A model generated the notes under the pieces. The model did no database searches. It saw nothing but the letters and a program-made list of their open reading frames with translations, and had not been told where the DNA came from. A stretch of 64,000 nt of DNA. It comes from Streptomyces sp. CB02366 (GTDB lineage Bacteria; Actinomycetota; Actinomycetes; Streptomycetales; Streptomycetaceae). The DNA is taken from contig NZ_LIVT01000001.1 in the NCBI RefSeq assembly GCF_001905905.1, positions 124,001-188,000 of the forward strand, given 5' to 3'. A program made the position numbers and the translations under genes. This document shows, piece after piece, positions 44,851 to 54,592 of this stretch; within the stretch, counting starts at the first letter, position 1, and every line of letters begins with the position of its first letter.

Positions 44851-47157
44851 GTGTTCTCGGGGATCGACGAGGTCGACTGGGCGTCGATGGAGCATGCCTA
44901 CGGGCCTGCTGACGACGTGCCCCACCTGCTGCGCGGGCTGGCGTCCGACGACCCGGCGGAACGGGAGGCGGCGCTCGACGGCATGTACGGCGCGGTCCAC
45001 CACCAGGGCGACGTGTACGCGTGCACGCTCGCGTGCATCCCGTACCTGTTCGAGCTGGTCGTGGACCCGGGGGTGCAGGACCGGGGCAGCGTGGTGGAAC
45101 TGCTCACCAGCATCGGCGGCTTCGACCTCGACGAGGACGACGAGGCGGAGATCGACGAGGACGAGATCGAGGGCGCCGCGAACTACGCGATGGCCGCGGC
45201 GGCGGTCACCGCGGGCGCGGACGTGTTCTTCGAGCTGGTCGCCGACGAGGACCCCGGGGTGCGGCTCGCGGCCCCGCTGGCGCTCGCCACGCTGCACCGG
45301 CATCCCGTACGGGTGCTCGCGCTGCTGCGGGAACGGCTGCAGGTGGAGCCCGCCGAGGAGGTACGGCTCGCCCTCGTGGAGGCGGCCGGGCGGGTCGCCC
45401 TGCGGCACCGGCCGCTGGCGGAGCGGGTCGGGCAGTGGCTGGGCCGTCTGGCGGAGCGGGCTGATTCGCCGGGGCTGCGGCTCGCGGCCCTGGCGCAGCT
45501 GGCGCGCTGTTCGCCCGACGGGCTGCCCGGTGACGTGGTGCCGGTGGTCTCGGGGCTGCTGCGCGAGATGCGCGCCGCGCCGCACGGGGAAGCCGTCCCC
45601 GGGCAGGACGCCGAGCGGGCCGGGGCCGCCGGGACGGCCTCCGGCGGGGGCCGGGGCGCGCGAGCGGAGGAGGCCGAGGCGCCGGACGACGGGGCTCCGG
45701 GCGCGGAGTCGGTCGACGCGGAGCCGCCGCAGGGGGCGGACGCCGAGCCGGCGGACGCCGACGCGGTCGCCGCCGAACCGGCCGACGCCGCCGCGGCGGA
45801 CCCGGAACCGGTGGCGTGCCGGGGCGAGCAGGTCGCCGCTCCGACGCTCGTGGGGCAGGTGCGGGCCCTGTCCGCGCAGGAGAACGCCGGGAGCGGCGCC
45901 CCCTGGGCCGCGGACCTGCTGCGCACCCTGCACGTGGGCCTGGACGACCGGGTGGCCGACCGCACCGCGCTCCTCGCCGATCAGTTGCGCAGCCCCGACC
46001 GCCGCCAGCGGATCGACGCCGTCCGGATGAGCGGCGGGCTGATACGGGCCTGGCGCGGCTCCTACGAGGAGCTGGTGGCGCTCGTCGGGGAGCAGTTGGC
46101 CGACCCCGATCCCCGGCTGGCCGAGGCGGCGTCGCATGTCCTGGAGGAGCTGTTCTCCCTCGCCGCCCCCGCCGCCGACGCCCTGGCCGCCCGGCTGGCC
46201 GCCGGCCCCGAGGGGTGGGTGAGGACGTGGGCCAGCGGCCCGCCGGGCCTCGGCTCCACCGTCAAGGCGCTGGCCCGGCTCGGCGACGCCCGTGCGCTGC
46301 CCGCGCTCACGGCGGCGCTGGAGCTGCCGCGCGTGCCGCACGACGTGGGGGCCGCGGTGGTCCACCTCGGGGCGGCGGCCCGGCCGCTCGCCGGGGTGCT
46401 GCGGCGGCGGCTCGCGGAGGTGGAGCTGGACGAGGGCGCCTACGACCGGGCGAGCCCGCTGCTGGCCGGGCTGACCGGGCTGCGGGCGGGCGAGGCGGCC
46501 CCCGAGGTGCTACGGGTGCTGCGCGGGGCCCCGGAGTACCGGGGCGAGTGGCTGCGGACGGCGGCGCTGCGGGCGCTGGGTTCGTTCGGGCCCGCCGCCC
46601 GGGAGGCCGTTCCGGAGCTGCGGGTGCTGCTGCGCCGCCCGGGGACGGCGTCCGCGACGGAGGCCGCCGAGGCTCTGTGGGCGATCGCCGGGGACGCCGA
46701 GGCGGTGCTGCCGGTCCTGATCGAGGGCCTCCAGTCGGACCAGGTGCACGACCGGCGGGCGGCGGCGGTGGCCCTGGGGACGCTCGGCCCGCGCGCCGCG
46801 GTGGTCGCGCCCCGGCTGCGCGCTCTGCTGGCGCACGAGGAGCTGTGGCTGCGGGTGGACGCGGCGATCGCCTTGTGGCAGGTGACGGGCCGGGCCGGGG
46901 AGGCCGTCGAGGCGCTGCTGGCCGACTGGGAGCGCAGCCGCCATGTCCGGGTCCGGGTGGCAGAATGCCTGGTAGGGATGGGACCGGTCCCGGAAGGGGC
47001 CGCGGCGGCGCCCGTCCTGCGGAGCGAACTCGCCTCCGTGCGCCGTCACAACGCGATGGACGGCGGGTACGGCAGTCATGACATCCATGAGGACGAGAAG
47101 CTCCTGGCGCTGTGCCGACGGGCACTTCGGGGGGCGGGGAAAGGGACCACGACATGA
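44851..47157 (+). CDS. HEAT-repeat protein
   Basis: 768 residues made largely of HEAT-like helical pairs (EDPGVRLAAPLALATL, ELWLRVDAAIALWQV, RRAAAVALGTLGPRAA). Residues about 96-112 are highly acidic. A disordered A/E/P-rich linker (about 245-325) splits the solenoid in two. No membrane segment or catalytic motif is seen; it is probably a scaffold. The GTG at 44851 has GGGGAGGGGAT upstream. Its stop overlaps the next start (ATGA), linking it to the zinc-ribbon gene. Confidence 0.87.
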   Translation: MFSGIDEVDWASMEHAYGPADDVPHLLRGLASDDPAEREAALDGMYGAVHHQGDVYACTLACIPYLFELVVDPGVQDRGSVVELLTSIGGFDLDEDDEAEIDEDEIEGAANYAMAAAAVTAGADVFFELVADEDPGVRLAAPLALATLHRHPVRVLALLRERLQVEPAEEVRLALVEAAGRVALRHRPLAERVGQWLGRLAERADSPGLRLAALAQLARCSPDGLPGDVVPVVSGLLREMRAAPHGEAVPGQDAERAGAAGTASGGGRGARAEEAEAPDDGAPGAESVDAEPPQGADAEPADADAVAAEPADAAAADPEPVACRGEQVAAPTLVGQVRALSAQENAGSGAPWAADLLRTLHVGLDDRVADRTALLADQLRSPDRRQRIDAVRMSGGLIRAWRGSYEELVALVGEQLADPDPRLAEAASHVLEELFSLAAPAADALAARLAAGPEGWVRTWASGPPGLGSTVKALARLGDARALPALTAALELPRVPHDVGAAVVHLGAAARPLAGVLRRRLAEVELDEGAYDRASPLLAGLTGLRAGEAAPEVLRVLRGAPEYRGEWLRTAALRALGSFGPAAREAVPELRVLLRRPGTASATEAAEALWAIAGDAEAVLPVLIEGLQSDQVHDRRAAAVALGTLGPRAAVVAPRLRALLAHEELWLRVDAAIALWQVTGRAGEAVEALLADWERSRHVRVRVAECLVGMGPVPEGAAAAPVLRSELASVRRHNAMDGGYGSHDIHEDEKLLALCRRALRGAGKGTTT

Positions 47158-47471
47158 TCATCTTCGGTACCAAGGGCTATCTCCACCAACTGGCCGTCCT
47201 GACGATGGTGTGCGGCTGGTGCGGCAATCCGGCGGCGCACACCCTGCGCAAGCGGGTCACGAAGTTCACGCTGTTCTTCGTGCCGCTGTTCCCGTTCTCG
47301 ACGAAGTACGCCACCCAGTGCACGTTCTGCGGCGGGGAGCGGCGGATACCGAAGGAGGAGGCCGACCGGCTGCTCGCCCAGGCCGCGGCCGGGCAGGACG
47401 GAACCGCCTACGGGCAGGCCCCGCAGCAGCCCGGCTTCACGCCGCCCGGCCAGAACCCGTACCAGCGCTGA
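47154..47471 (+). CDS. Zinc-ribbon protein
   Basis: 105 residues. Two CxxC knuckles (CGWCGN and CTFCGG) about 38 residues apart should bind one zinc. Between them lies a hydrophobic FTLFFVPLFPFSTKY stretch that may contact the membrane. The tail is Q/P/G-rich. It is translationally coupled to the HEAT-repeat protein by a 4-nt overlap, which suggests a shared task. The exact role is unknown. Confidence 0.88.
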   Translation: MIIFGTKGYLHQLAVLTMVCGWCGNPAAHTLRKRVTKFTLFFVPLFPFSTKYATQCTFCGGERRIPKEEADRLLAQAAAGQDGTAYGQAPQQPGFTPPGQNPYQR

Positions 47472-47605
47472 TCCGGCGGCCCTTCCGCCGGTGACGGCCG
47501 CCCCGGCCGCCGACGCCCCCCGGAGCGTGGAGTCCGCATGGTTCGCGATCGTCCCCTTTAGGGTGTGAGACCGCTGTCGTCGTAGAGGAGACGAGGAGAC
47601 GAGCC

Positions 47606-48364
47606 GTGCGCCCCCACCGCGTCCCGGCGGCGAGCCGTACCGCCGTGTGCGCCGTCGCCGCGCTCGCCCTGCTGACCGGCTGCGGCGCGGCCGGGGAGCT
47701 GAGGAGCGCGGGGCAGGCTCCGTCGGCCGTCGAGCCCCAGGCCCTGTGGCCCGGCCTCCCGCCCGCCTCCGCCGCCCCGTACGACTACGGCGAGGGCGAG
47801 ACGGCCCGCATCCCCGGGGTCCGGGTGACCGGCGGCGATGTGCGGCGGCTGGACCCGGTGACCGTGGCGCAGAAGGAGCTCGGGGCGACGACGGACCGGG
47901 ACAGCGGCCTGGGCGAGCTGCCGGACGCCACGGTCCGCGGGATCCAGGCGTGCCGGACGGCGCCGGACGCGTGCCCGGTCCTCCCTCCGTACTACCGCGA
48001 TCTGACCGGCGACGGCCGGGACGAACTGGTGCTCGGCATCCGGATGCCCGGGCGGCAGCTCGCCGTCCGCGTCTACATGCCGGACGGCGGCCGGCTGATC
48101 CGGATCATGTCCACCCACGACGCCGTGATCAGCGTGCAGCTGGCGGGCCGGGACGTGATCATGCGGGCTCCCTCGGTGATCCCGGGGTACGAGTACCGCA
48201 CCGCGTGGTCCTGGGACGACCGGCAGCGCGCGATGCTGCCCTCCCGGGACGAGATCCTGCGGACGCCCGAGCACCGCAGGGCCCCGGAGCCGAGGCGCAC
48301 GCCGTCCTCGGAGTCGCCGTCCGCGCCCACCGCGACCGCCTCTCCCTCCCGGGGGCCCCGGTGA
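47606..48364 (+). CDS. Lipoprotein, probable partner of the histidine kinase
   Basis: 252 residues. The lipobox LLTGC (Cys27) follows a short signal. The central domain (about 60-210) has an integrin-like YRDLTGDGRDELVLGIRMPG segment. The tail is S/P/R-rich. GTG at 47606 with GAGGAG upstream; a TAGGGT -10 box lies at about 47560-47565. The stop overlaps the start of the histidine kinase (GTGA), recalling the CseA lipoprotein next to sensor kinase CseC, although the order and missing regulator differ. Confidence 0.85.
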   Translation: MRPHRVPAASRTAVCAVAALALLTGCGAAGELRSAGQAPSAVEPQALWPGLPPASAAPYDYGEGETARIPGVRVTGGDVRRLDPVTVAQKELGATTDRDSGLGELPDATVRGIQACRTAPDACPVLPPYYRDLTGDGRDELVLGIRMPGRQLAVRVYMPDGGRLIRIMSTHDAVISVQLAGRDVIMRAPSVIPGYEYRTAWSWDDRQRAMLPSRDEILRTPEHRRAPEPRRTPSSESPSAPTATASPSRGPR

Positions 48365-49731
48365 GGCGGCGCCGGTTCCGTGCGCCCTCCTGGACCGCGA
48401 GCCTCACCTGGAAGTCGGCGGTCTTCCTGACCGCCATGTGCTGCACCCTGGCCGCCCTGCTCGGCTTCCTGGTGCACACGGCGGTCACCCGGCAGGTGGT
48501 CGAACAGGCCCGCGAGAAGACGCTGGACAAGCTGGAGGCGGTCACCGAGGCGTACGAGGCCGGGGAGCCGCTGCCCCCGGGGTCCGGCATCGATCCGCCG
48601 GGCCTGCCCGGCTCGCTGCGCGAGGTGGCGGCGGGCGGCGAGCGGGGCACCGTCGTCGCGGACGGGCCGCGTCCGCGGGACGGGCGGCGGGGGCCCGCGA
48701 TGTGGGCGGCGGGTCCGGCGGACGGGCGGGCGCTGGCGGCCTGGACGGACTACAGCCACAGCGCCCGCACCATCGGCGGCCTCGACCGGGCCATCATCGG
48801 CTCCTCGCTGCTGGCCATCGCCGCCACCCTGCTCGTCGGGTTGTTCGCGGTGGGCCGGGTGACCCGCAGACTCCACCAGAGCGCCCGGGTGGCCCGCCGG
48901 ATCGGCGCGGGCGACCTCGACGCCCGGGTGGCCGACCCCCGGACGGCGCGTCCGGTCCGGGCCCAGGACGAGGTGGCGATCGTGGCGGGCGCGCTCGACG
49001 CCATGGCCTCGACCCTCCAGCGCAAGCTCCAGACCGAGCAGCGGTTCACCGCCGACGTGGCCCACGAGTTGCGCACCCCGCTGACCGGCCTGACGGCCGC
49101 CGCCGAACTGCTGCCGCCGAGCCGCCCGGCGGAGCTGGTGCGCGACCGGGTCCAGGCCCTGCGGGCGCTGACGGAGGACCTGTTGGAGATCTCCCGTCTC
49201 GACGCGCGTACCGAGCGGGTCGACCTCGCCGTGCACGATCTCGCGCCGGTGGCGGAGCGGGTGGTCCGGGCGTCGGGCACACGGACCGAGGTGCGGGTGC
49301 GCGGCGCGGCCCGGGTCGAGACCGACCGGCGGCGGCTGGAGCGGGTGATCGGCAACCTGGTCGCCAACGCCCACCGGCACGGGGCGCCTCCCGTGGTGGT
49401 GGAGGTGGACGGTCCGGTGGTCTCCGTACGGGACCACGGCCCCGGTTTCCCGGCGTATCTGCTGCGGGACGGGCCGCAGCGGTTCCGTACGGACGGGGCG
49501 GGGAAGGGGCACGGCCTCGGCCTGACCATCGCCCTCGGCCAGGCCGAGGTCATCGGCGCCCGGCTGGAGTTCGCCGTCGCCCCGGACGGCGGGGCGCTCG
49601 CCCGGTTGACCCTGCCGGAGTACGGGGGGTCCGACGACGGCGGATCCGGCGGGAATCCCGGCGTCCGGAGGGGCCCGGCGGACGAGAACGACCCGGACGG
49701 CCCAACGCGGGGTACTCCTGACGCACCGTGA
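48361..49731 (+). CDS. Sensor histidine kinase without adjacent response regulator
   Basis: 456 residues. Two membrane helices (about 16-40 and 142-164) bound an external sensor loop. A HAMP domain (about 165-225), the H box ADVAHELRTPL, N box VIGNLVANAHRHG and G boxes (RDHGPGFP, GKGHGLGL) are all intact. The GTG at 48361 overlaps the lipoprotein stop. No response regulator gene lies beside it; the only lone receiver in the window is 30 kb away. Confidence 0.92.
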   Translation: MRRRRFRAPSWTASLTWKSAVFLTAMCCTLAALLGFLVHTAVTRQVVEQAREKTLDKLEAVTEAYEAGEPLPPGSGIDPPGLPGSLREVAAGGERGTVVADGPRPRDGRRGPAMWAAGPADGRALAAWTDYSHSARTIGGLDRAIIGSSLLAIAATLLVGLFAVGRVTRRLHQSARVARRIGAGDLDARVADPRTARPVRAQDEVAIVAGALDAMASTLQRKLQTEQRFTADVAHELRTPLTGLTAAAELLPPSRPAELVRDRVQALRALTEDLLEISRLDARTERVDLAVHDLAPVAERVVRASGTRTEVRVRGAARVETDRRRLERVIGNLVANAHRHGAPPVVVEVDGPVVSVRDHGPGFPAYLLRDGPQRFRTDGAGKGHGLGLTIALGQAEVIGARLEFAVAPDGGALARLTLPEYGGSDDGGSGGNPGVRRGPADENDPDGPTRGTPDAP

Positions 49732-49735
49732 CGCG

Positions 49736-49764
49736 TTGCGGACCGTGGGTGCCGAACCTAGCGT
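49736..49764 (+). promoter_or_regulatory. Promoter of the SH3-domain protein gene
   Basis: TTGCGG (49736-49741), 17-nt spacer, TAGCGT (49759-49764): a good housekeeping-type match about 60 nt before the ATG at 49826. Confidence 0.65.
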
Positions 49765-49825
49765 GACGATCACGAGCCCCGCTCGTCACCCCCCACGGTC
49801 CCTCTCCTCATCGCATGGAGGCAGC

Positions 49826-50326
49826 ATGTCCCCCCTGTCCCGCCCCTCGCGGCTCCGCCGGCTCGGTCTCTGCGTCGCCACCGGCGCCCTGGCGGCGCTG
49901 ACCGCCGCCGCACCCGCCGCGATGGCGGCCGACCCCGGCCCCGTCGGCCAGCGCGCGGAGGCGTCCGCTCCGGACCCGACCTCCGACGAGCTGTCCGCCT
50001 CGGCGATGCAGCGTGAGCACGAGGCGCAGCAGAAGGAGGCCCGCGAGGAGGCGAGGCAGCAGGGCAAGGCCCAGCCCAAGGCCTCCAACCAGGCCTACAA
50101 GGGACGGGTCATCGCCAAGCCGTACCTGCTGCTCCGCGACAAGCCGACCCGCAGCAGCCGCATCGTCGGCTCGGTCGACTACGGCACGGTCGTCAGCATC
50201 TTCTGCAAGACCACGGGCGACAACGTCGACGGCAACAACCGCTGGTACCTGCTGAGCGACGGCACGTGGGCCTGGGGTTCGGCGCGCTACATCGAGAACA
50301 TCGGCGCCGCCCCGCAGTGGTGCTGA
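49826..50326 (+). CDS. Secreted SH3-like domain protein
   Basis: 166 residues. The signal peptide (about 1-35) ends AAMAA. A charged, glutamine-rich helix (about 58-85) precedes a bacterial SH3 domain (about 92-160; VIAKPYLLLRDKPTRSSRIVGSV, then WYLLSDGTWAWGSARYIE). SH3b domains bind cell-wall peptides. The ATG at 49826 has GGAGG close upstream; an earlier in-frame ATG at 49736 lies within the promoter. Confidence 0.87.
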   Translation: MSPLSRPSRLRRLGLCVATGALAALTAAAPAAMAADPGPVGQRAEASAPDPTSDELSASAMQREHEAQQKEAREEARQQGKAQPKASNQAYKGRVIAKPYLLLRDKPTRSSRIVGSVDYGTVVSIFCKTTGDNVDGNNRWYLLSDGTWAWGSARYIENIGAAPQWC

Positions 50327-50485
50327 CCCCGCGTCGCCCGCACCTCCCGCACACCGCCCGCCCGTGGAGCCCGGCCCCCCGCCGAGCGCTCCGCGGGCGG
50401 GCGCGTGTGCGCGGGGGAAGGCATCTGACATGAGCAAGAGGCGACATAAGGGAAATACCGTGCACCTCTTGCTACGTTGCGGGGC

Positions 50486-51865
50486 ATGACCGCAACGACG
50501 GCGGACGCTCCCCCGCCCGAGCTACGCCTGCCCCGGCGGCGCGGGGTGGAGCTGGCCCTCCTCGTCGGGGCCGTGCTGATCTCCGTCTTCGGCTACGCGG
50601 CGGTCGGTCTGGCCCACGACGGGGCGGTCCCGCCGGACGTCGCCGGATACGGGGGCGGGCTCGGCGCGCTGGCGCTGCTCGCCCACGTCGCGGTCCGCTT
50701 CCGGGCCCCGTACGCCGATCCGCTGCTGCTGCCGATCGCCGTGCTGCTCAACGGGGTCGGGCTGGTGCTGATCTACCGGCTCGACCTGGAGACGCCGGGG
50801 GACCAGGCGGCGGCCCCCCAGCTCGTCTGGTCCACGCTCGGCGTCGCGCTGTTCACGGCGGTGGTGGTGCTGCTGCGCGACCACCGGGTGCTCCAGCGGT
50901 ACGCGTACCTCTCGGTGGCCGCCGCGCTCGTGCTCATGACCGTGCCGATCTTCTTCCCGGCGGTGAACGGGGCGAAGATCTGGATCCGGGTCGGCGGGCT
51001 CTCCTTCCAGCCCGGCGAGTTCGCCAAGATCCTGCTCGCGGTGTTCTTCGCCGCCTACCTGGCCGCCAACCGCAACGCGCTCGCGTACACCGGCCGCCGG
51101 GCGTGGAAGCTGCAACTGCCGTCGGGCCGGGTGCTCGGGCCGATCGTGGCGATCTGGCTCCTGAGCGTCGGGGTGCTCGTGCTGGAGCGCGACCTCGGCA
51201 CCTCGCTGCTGTTCTTCGGGCTGTTCGTCATCATGCTGTACGTGGCGACGGACCGGACCGGCTGGATCGCGGTCGGTCTCCTCCTGGCCGCCGTCGGGGC
51301 GTTCGTCGTCGGCTCCTTCGAACCGCATGTGCACGGCCGGGTGCAGGACTGGCTAAACCCGTTCGCCTCGATCGACGCGGGGCGGGGGCCGGGCCAGCTC
51401 GCCCAGTCGCTGTTCGCCTTCGCGGCGGGCGGGATGCTGGGGACCGGGCTCGGGGCGGGCCGGTCCATCCTCATCGGCTTCGCCGCCAAGTCCGACTTCA
51501 TCCTGGCGACGGCGGGCGAGGAGCTGGGGCTGGCGGGGCTGACCGCACTCCTCCTGCTGTACGCCCTGCTCGTGGCACGCGGCTACCGGGCCGGGCTCGC
51601 GCTGCGCGACCCGTTCGGGCAGCTGCTGGCCATCGGCCTGGCGTCGATCCTGGCGCTCCAGGTGTTCGTGATCACGGGCGGGGTGATGGGGCTGATCCCG
51701 CTGACCGGGATGGCGATGCCGTTCCTGGCGCAGGGCGGCTCGTCCGTGGTCACCAACTGGATCATCGTCGCGCTGCTGATCCGGGTCAGCGACTTCGCGC
51801 GCCGCCCCCGTCCGGAGCAGGCGGAGACCGGGGCCGTCGCGGCGGCCGGGGAGGGGGACCGGTGA
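50486..51865 (+). CDS. FtsW/RodA/SpoVE-family glycosyltransferase
   Basis: 459 residues, about ten helices. Conserved SEDS segments are present: PAVNGAKIWIRVGGLSFQPGEFAKI, ERDLGTSLLFF, and GVMGLIPLTGMAMPFLAQGGSS. SEDS proteins polymerise peptidoglycan with a partner class B PBP, encoded next with a GTGA overlap. The ATG at 50486 lacks a Shine-Dalgarno but follows a TACGTT box (50473-50478 region) by about 7 nt, so translation may be leaderless. It is probably the sporulation or septation paralogue rather than the main RodA. Confidence 0.92.
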   Translation: MTATTADAPPPELRLPRRRGVELALLVGAVLISVFGYAAVGLAHDGAVPPDVAGYGGGLGALALLAHVAVRFRAPYADPLLLPIAVLLNGVGLVLIYRLDLETPGDQAAAPQLVWSTLGVALFTAVVVLLRDHRVLQRYAYLSVAAALVLMTVPIFFPAVNGAKIWIRVGGLSFQPGEFAKILLAVFFAAYLAANRNALAYTGRRAWKLQLPSGRVLGPIVAIWLLSVGVLVLERDLGTSLLFFGLFVIMLYVATDRTGWIAVGLLLAAVGAFVVGSFEPHVHGRVQDWLNPFASIDAGRGPGQLAQSLFAFAAGGMLGTGLGAGRSILIGFAAKSDFILATAGEELGLAGLTALLLLYALLVARGYRAGLALRDPFGQLLAIGLASILALQVFVITGGVMGLIPLTGMAMPFLAQGGSSVVTNWIIVALLIRVSDFARRPRPEQAETGAVAAAGEGDR

Positions 51866-53364
51866 TCCGCCACATCCGGCGGGCCGCCGCCTTCTGCCTG
51901 CTGCTGCTCGTGGCGCTGCTCGTCAACGCGGCCCGCGTCCAGCTCTTCGAGGCGGACGAGCTGGACGACAACCCGGCCAACCGCCGCGGCACGATCGCCC
52001 GTTACGACCAGCCGCGCGGCGACATCCTGGTCGGCGGCCGGCCGGTGACCGGCAGCGAGGAGACCGGCGAGCAGCTCAGCTTCGAGCGCACCTACCTCCA
52101 CGGCCCGCTGTACGCGCCGGTGACCGGATACGCCTCGCAGACGTACGGCACCACGCTGCTGGAGAACGCCGAGGACGGGGTGCTCTCGGGGACGGACTCC
52201 CTGCTGGCGCCGCTGCCCTTCTGGAACGAGTTCACCCGCAGCCGGCAGCCCGGCGGCGACGTCGCCACCACGGTCGAGGCGTCGATGCAGCAGGCCGCGT
52301 ACGAGGGGCTGGGCGGGCGGCGGGGCGCGGTCGCCGCCCTGGACCCGTCGACGGGCGCGGTCCTGGCGCTGGTCTCGACCCCGTCGTACGACCCCGAGCG
52401 GCTGTCCGGGACCGGGTCGGCGGTGACCGACGCCTGGGCCCGGCTGAACGCGTCCACGACCATGCCGATGCTCAACCGGGCGATCCGGCAGACCTACCCG
52501 CCGGGCTCCACCTTCAAGATCGTGACGGCGGCGGCCGCCCTGGACACGCGGACGGTGACGGACGCCGACGCCCCCACGGACACCCCGTCGCCGTACGTCC
52601 TGCCGGGGACGCGGACGACGCTGCCCAACGAGGCGAAGGGCTGCGAGGAGGCGTCCCTGGCGGACGCCGTCCGGGTCTCCTGCAACACCGTCATGGCGCA
52701 CCTGGGCGTGGAGGTCGGGCTGGAGGGGATGGTGGAGGCGGCGGAGAAGTTCGGCTTCAACGACGCCGGGCTGCGCATCCCGTCCGGGGTGGCGAGGAGC
52801 AATTTCGACACGGACATGAGCGACGACCAGCTCGCGCTGTCCTCGATCGGGCAGTTCAACACGACGGCGACGCCGCTCCAGATGGCGATGGTCGCCTCGG
52901 CGGTGGCCAACGGCGGGGATCTGCGCCGTCCGCACCTGGTGGACCGGGTGACCACCGACGACGGGGACACGGTCCGGCAGGAGGGGGCCGGGGCGTCATC
53001 ATGGGCGATGAGCCCGTCGACGGCCGTGCAGCTCCAGCGGATGATGGTCGAGGTGGTGGAGAACGGCACCGGGTCGAACGCGGCGATCGACGGGGTGACG
53101 GTCGGCGGCAAGACCGGCACCGCCCAGCACGGCGTCGACAACTCCGGCCTGCCCTACGCCTGGTTCATCTCCTGGGCCCGCTCCCCCGGCTCCGGCCGCC
53201 CGGCCGTGGCGGTGGCGGTGGTCGTGGAGGACGCCTCCGCCGACCGGGCCGACATCAGCGGCGGCGGCAGCGCGGCCCCGATCGCGCGGGCCGTGATGGA
53301 GGCGGCGCTGGAGAAGGACGCCGACCGCCGGAACGGGGACGGCGGCGGGGCCGCGGGCCGCTGA
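51862..53364 (+). CDS. Class B penicillin-binding protein (transpeptidase)
   Basis: 500 residues. One N-terminal membrane helix (about 6-27), a dimerisation region, then a transpeptidase domain with S216-T-F-K219, SCN (273-275) and K417-T-G, all active-site motifs intact. It crosslinks peptidoglycan as partner of the FtsW/RodA-like protein just upstream, whose stop overlaps its GTG. The N-terminal pedestal is compact, as in actinobacterial PbpA. Confidence 0.94.
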   Translation: MIRHIRRAAAFCLLLLVALLVNAARVQLFEADELDDNPANRRGTIARYDQPRGDILVGGRPVTGSEETGEQLSFERTYLHGPLYAPVTGYASQTYGTTLLENAEDGVLSGTDSLLAPLPFWNEFTRSRQPGGDVATTVEASMQQAAYEGLGGRRGAVAALDPSTGAVLALVSTPSYDPERLSGTGSAVTDAWARLNASTTMPMLNRAIRQTYPPGSTFKIVTAAAALDTRTVTDADAPTDTPSPYVLPGTRTTLPNEAKGCEEASLADAVRVSCNTVMAHLGVEVGLEGMVEAAEKFGFNDAGLRIPSGVARSNFDTDMSDDQLALSSIGQFNTTATPLQMAMVASAVANGGDLRRPHLVDRVTTDDGDTVRQEGAGASSWAMSPSTAVQLQRMMVEVVENGTGSNAAIDGVTVGGKTGTAQHGVDNSGLPYAWFISWARSPGSGRPAVAVAVVVEDASADRADISGGGSAAPIARAVMEAALEKDADRRNGDGGGAAGR

Positions 53365-53412
53365 GGAGCGCCCCCGGGCGGCCCGGCGGGCGGGGCGGGG
53401 CAGACTGGCGCC

Positions 53413-54558
53413 ATGACACGGACGACCTCCGCGGTGGCGCGGGCCCTGGAGCGGATCGAGCGGCTGGACCCGGCGCTGCACGCGTTCATCGAGGTGTGGC
53501 CGCAGGAGGCGCTCGCCCGGGAGCGGAAGGCCGTGGAGCTCCGACTCCCCCTGGGCGGGCTGCCGTTCGCGGTGAAGGGCGCCTCCGGCATCCGGTCGTA
53601 CGCGGCCCGCCGGCTGATCGCGGCGGGCGGTGTCCCGGTCGGCGCGACCTCGGTGCCCGGCCCGGGCACGTACTGGCAGACCTGGGGGCAGGGCGCGCAC
53701 GGCCGTACGGCCAACCCGTGGCGGGCGGACCGTACGCCGGGCGGCTCGTCGGCCGGGGCGGCGGTCGCGGTGGCGACGGGCATGGCGGAGCTGGCGACGG
53801 GCAGCGACGGGGCCGGCTCGGTCCGCATCCCGGCCGCCTGGTGCGGGGTGTTCGGGCTGAAGACGACGAACGGGCTGCTGCCCTCACCCGACCGGACCGG
53901 GCTGGCCTCGGCGGGGGTGCTGGCCGGGTCGGCGGCACGGGCGGAACGGTGGCTGCGCCATGTGCTGGAGGACGGCGGGCCGCCCGCGGCCCCTGCTCCG
54001 GCGCCCTTCCCGCCGGCCCCGGCTCCCGGGCCCGTGCCGCGTCCGCTGCCCGTCGTGTACAGCGACGACCTCGGGTTCGCGGAGGTGGACCCGGAGGTGG
54101 CGGCGGTCGTCCGGGCGGCGGTGGACCGGCTCGTCGCGGCGGGGGCCGTACGCCTGCTGGAGCGGGACGCCGGGCTGCTGGATCCGGTGGGCGCCTGGAC
54201 GGCGGTGCGGGGCGGGGCGCCGGACGACCCGGCGGCGGTACGGGTGCGGCGGGTGAACGACGAACGGCTGGCGGCGCTGCTGGACGGCGGGGCCCTGCTG
54301 CTGACCCCGGCCACCCCGAACCGGCCGCACGGCCACGAGGGTCCGGGGGACCTCTACTCCACGGCGCTCACCTGGGCGTTCAACCTGAGCGGGCACCCGG
54401 CGGCGAGCCTGCCCGCCGGCTTCACCGGGGACGGCTGCCCGGTGGGGCTCCAGGTGGTCGCTCCGCACGGCGCGGACGTCCGGCTGCTCGCCGCCGCCCG
54501 CGCGCTGGAGGACGCCCTGCCGGCCGCCCCGAGACCGCCGGCCGCCGGGGGCGGGTGA
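53413..54558 (+). CDS. Amidase-signature family protein
   Basis: 381 residues, shorter than the usual 450-500. The Ser-cisSer-Lys triad is visible: K55 in FAVKGASG, Ser112/113 in PGGSSAGAA and Ser136 in GSDGAGSVRIPA. The missing length is mainly in the C-terminal half. Substrate unknown. The ATG follows CAGACT plus 6 nt with no Shine-Dalgarno, which may mean a leaderless message. It converges on the next gene with a 34-nt gap. Confidence 0.87.
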   Translation: MTRTTSAVARALERIERLDPALHAFIEVWPQEALARERKAVELRLPLGGLPFAVKGASGIRSYAARRLIAAGGVPVGATSVPGPGTYWQTWGQGAHGRTANPWRADRTPGGSSAGAAVAVATGMAELATGSDGAGSVRIPAAWCGVFGLKTTNGLLPSPDRTGLASAGVLAGSAARAERWLRHVLEDGGPPAAPAPAPFPPAPAPGPVPRPLPVVYSDDLGFAEVDPEVAAVVRAAVDRLVAAGAVRLLERDAGLLDPVGAWTAVRGGAPDDPAAVRVRRVNDERLAALLDGGALLLTPATPNRPHGHEGPGDLYSTALTWAFNLSGHPAASLPAGFTGDGCPVGLQVVAPHGADVRLLAAARALEDALPAAPRPPAAGGG

Positions 54559-54592
54559 CCGCACAGGGGCGGCGCGCGGGAGGCCGCCGGGC

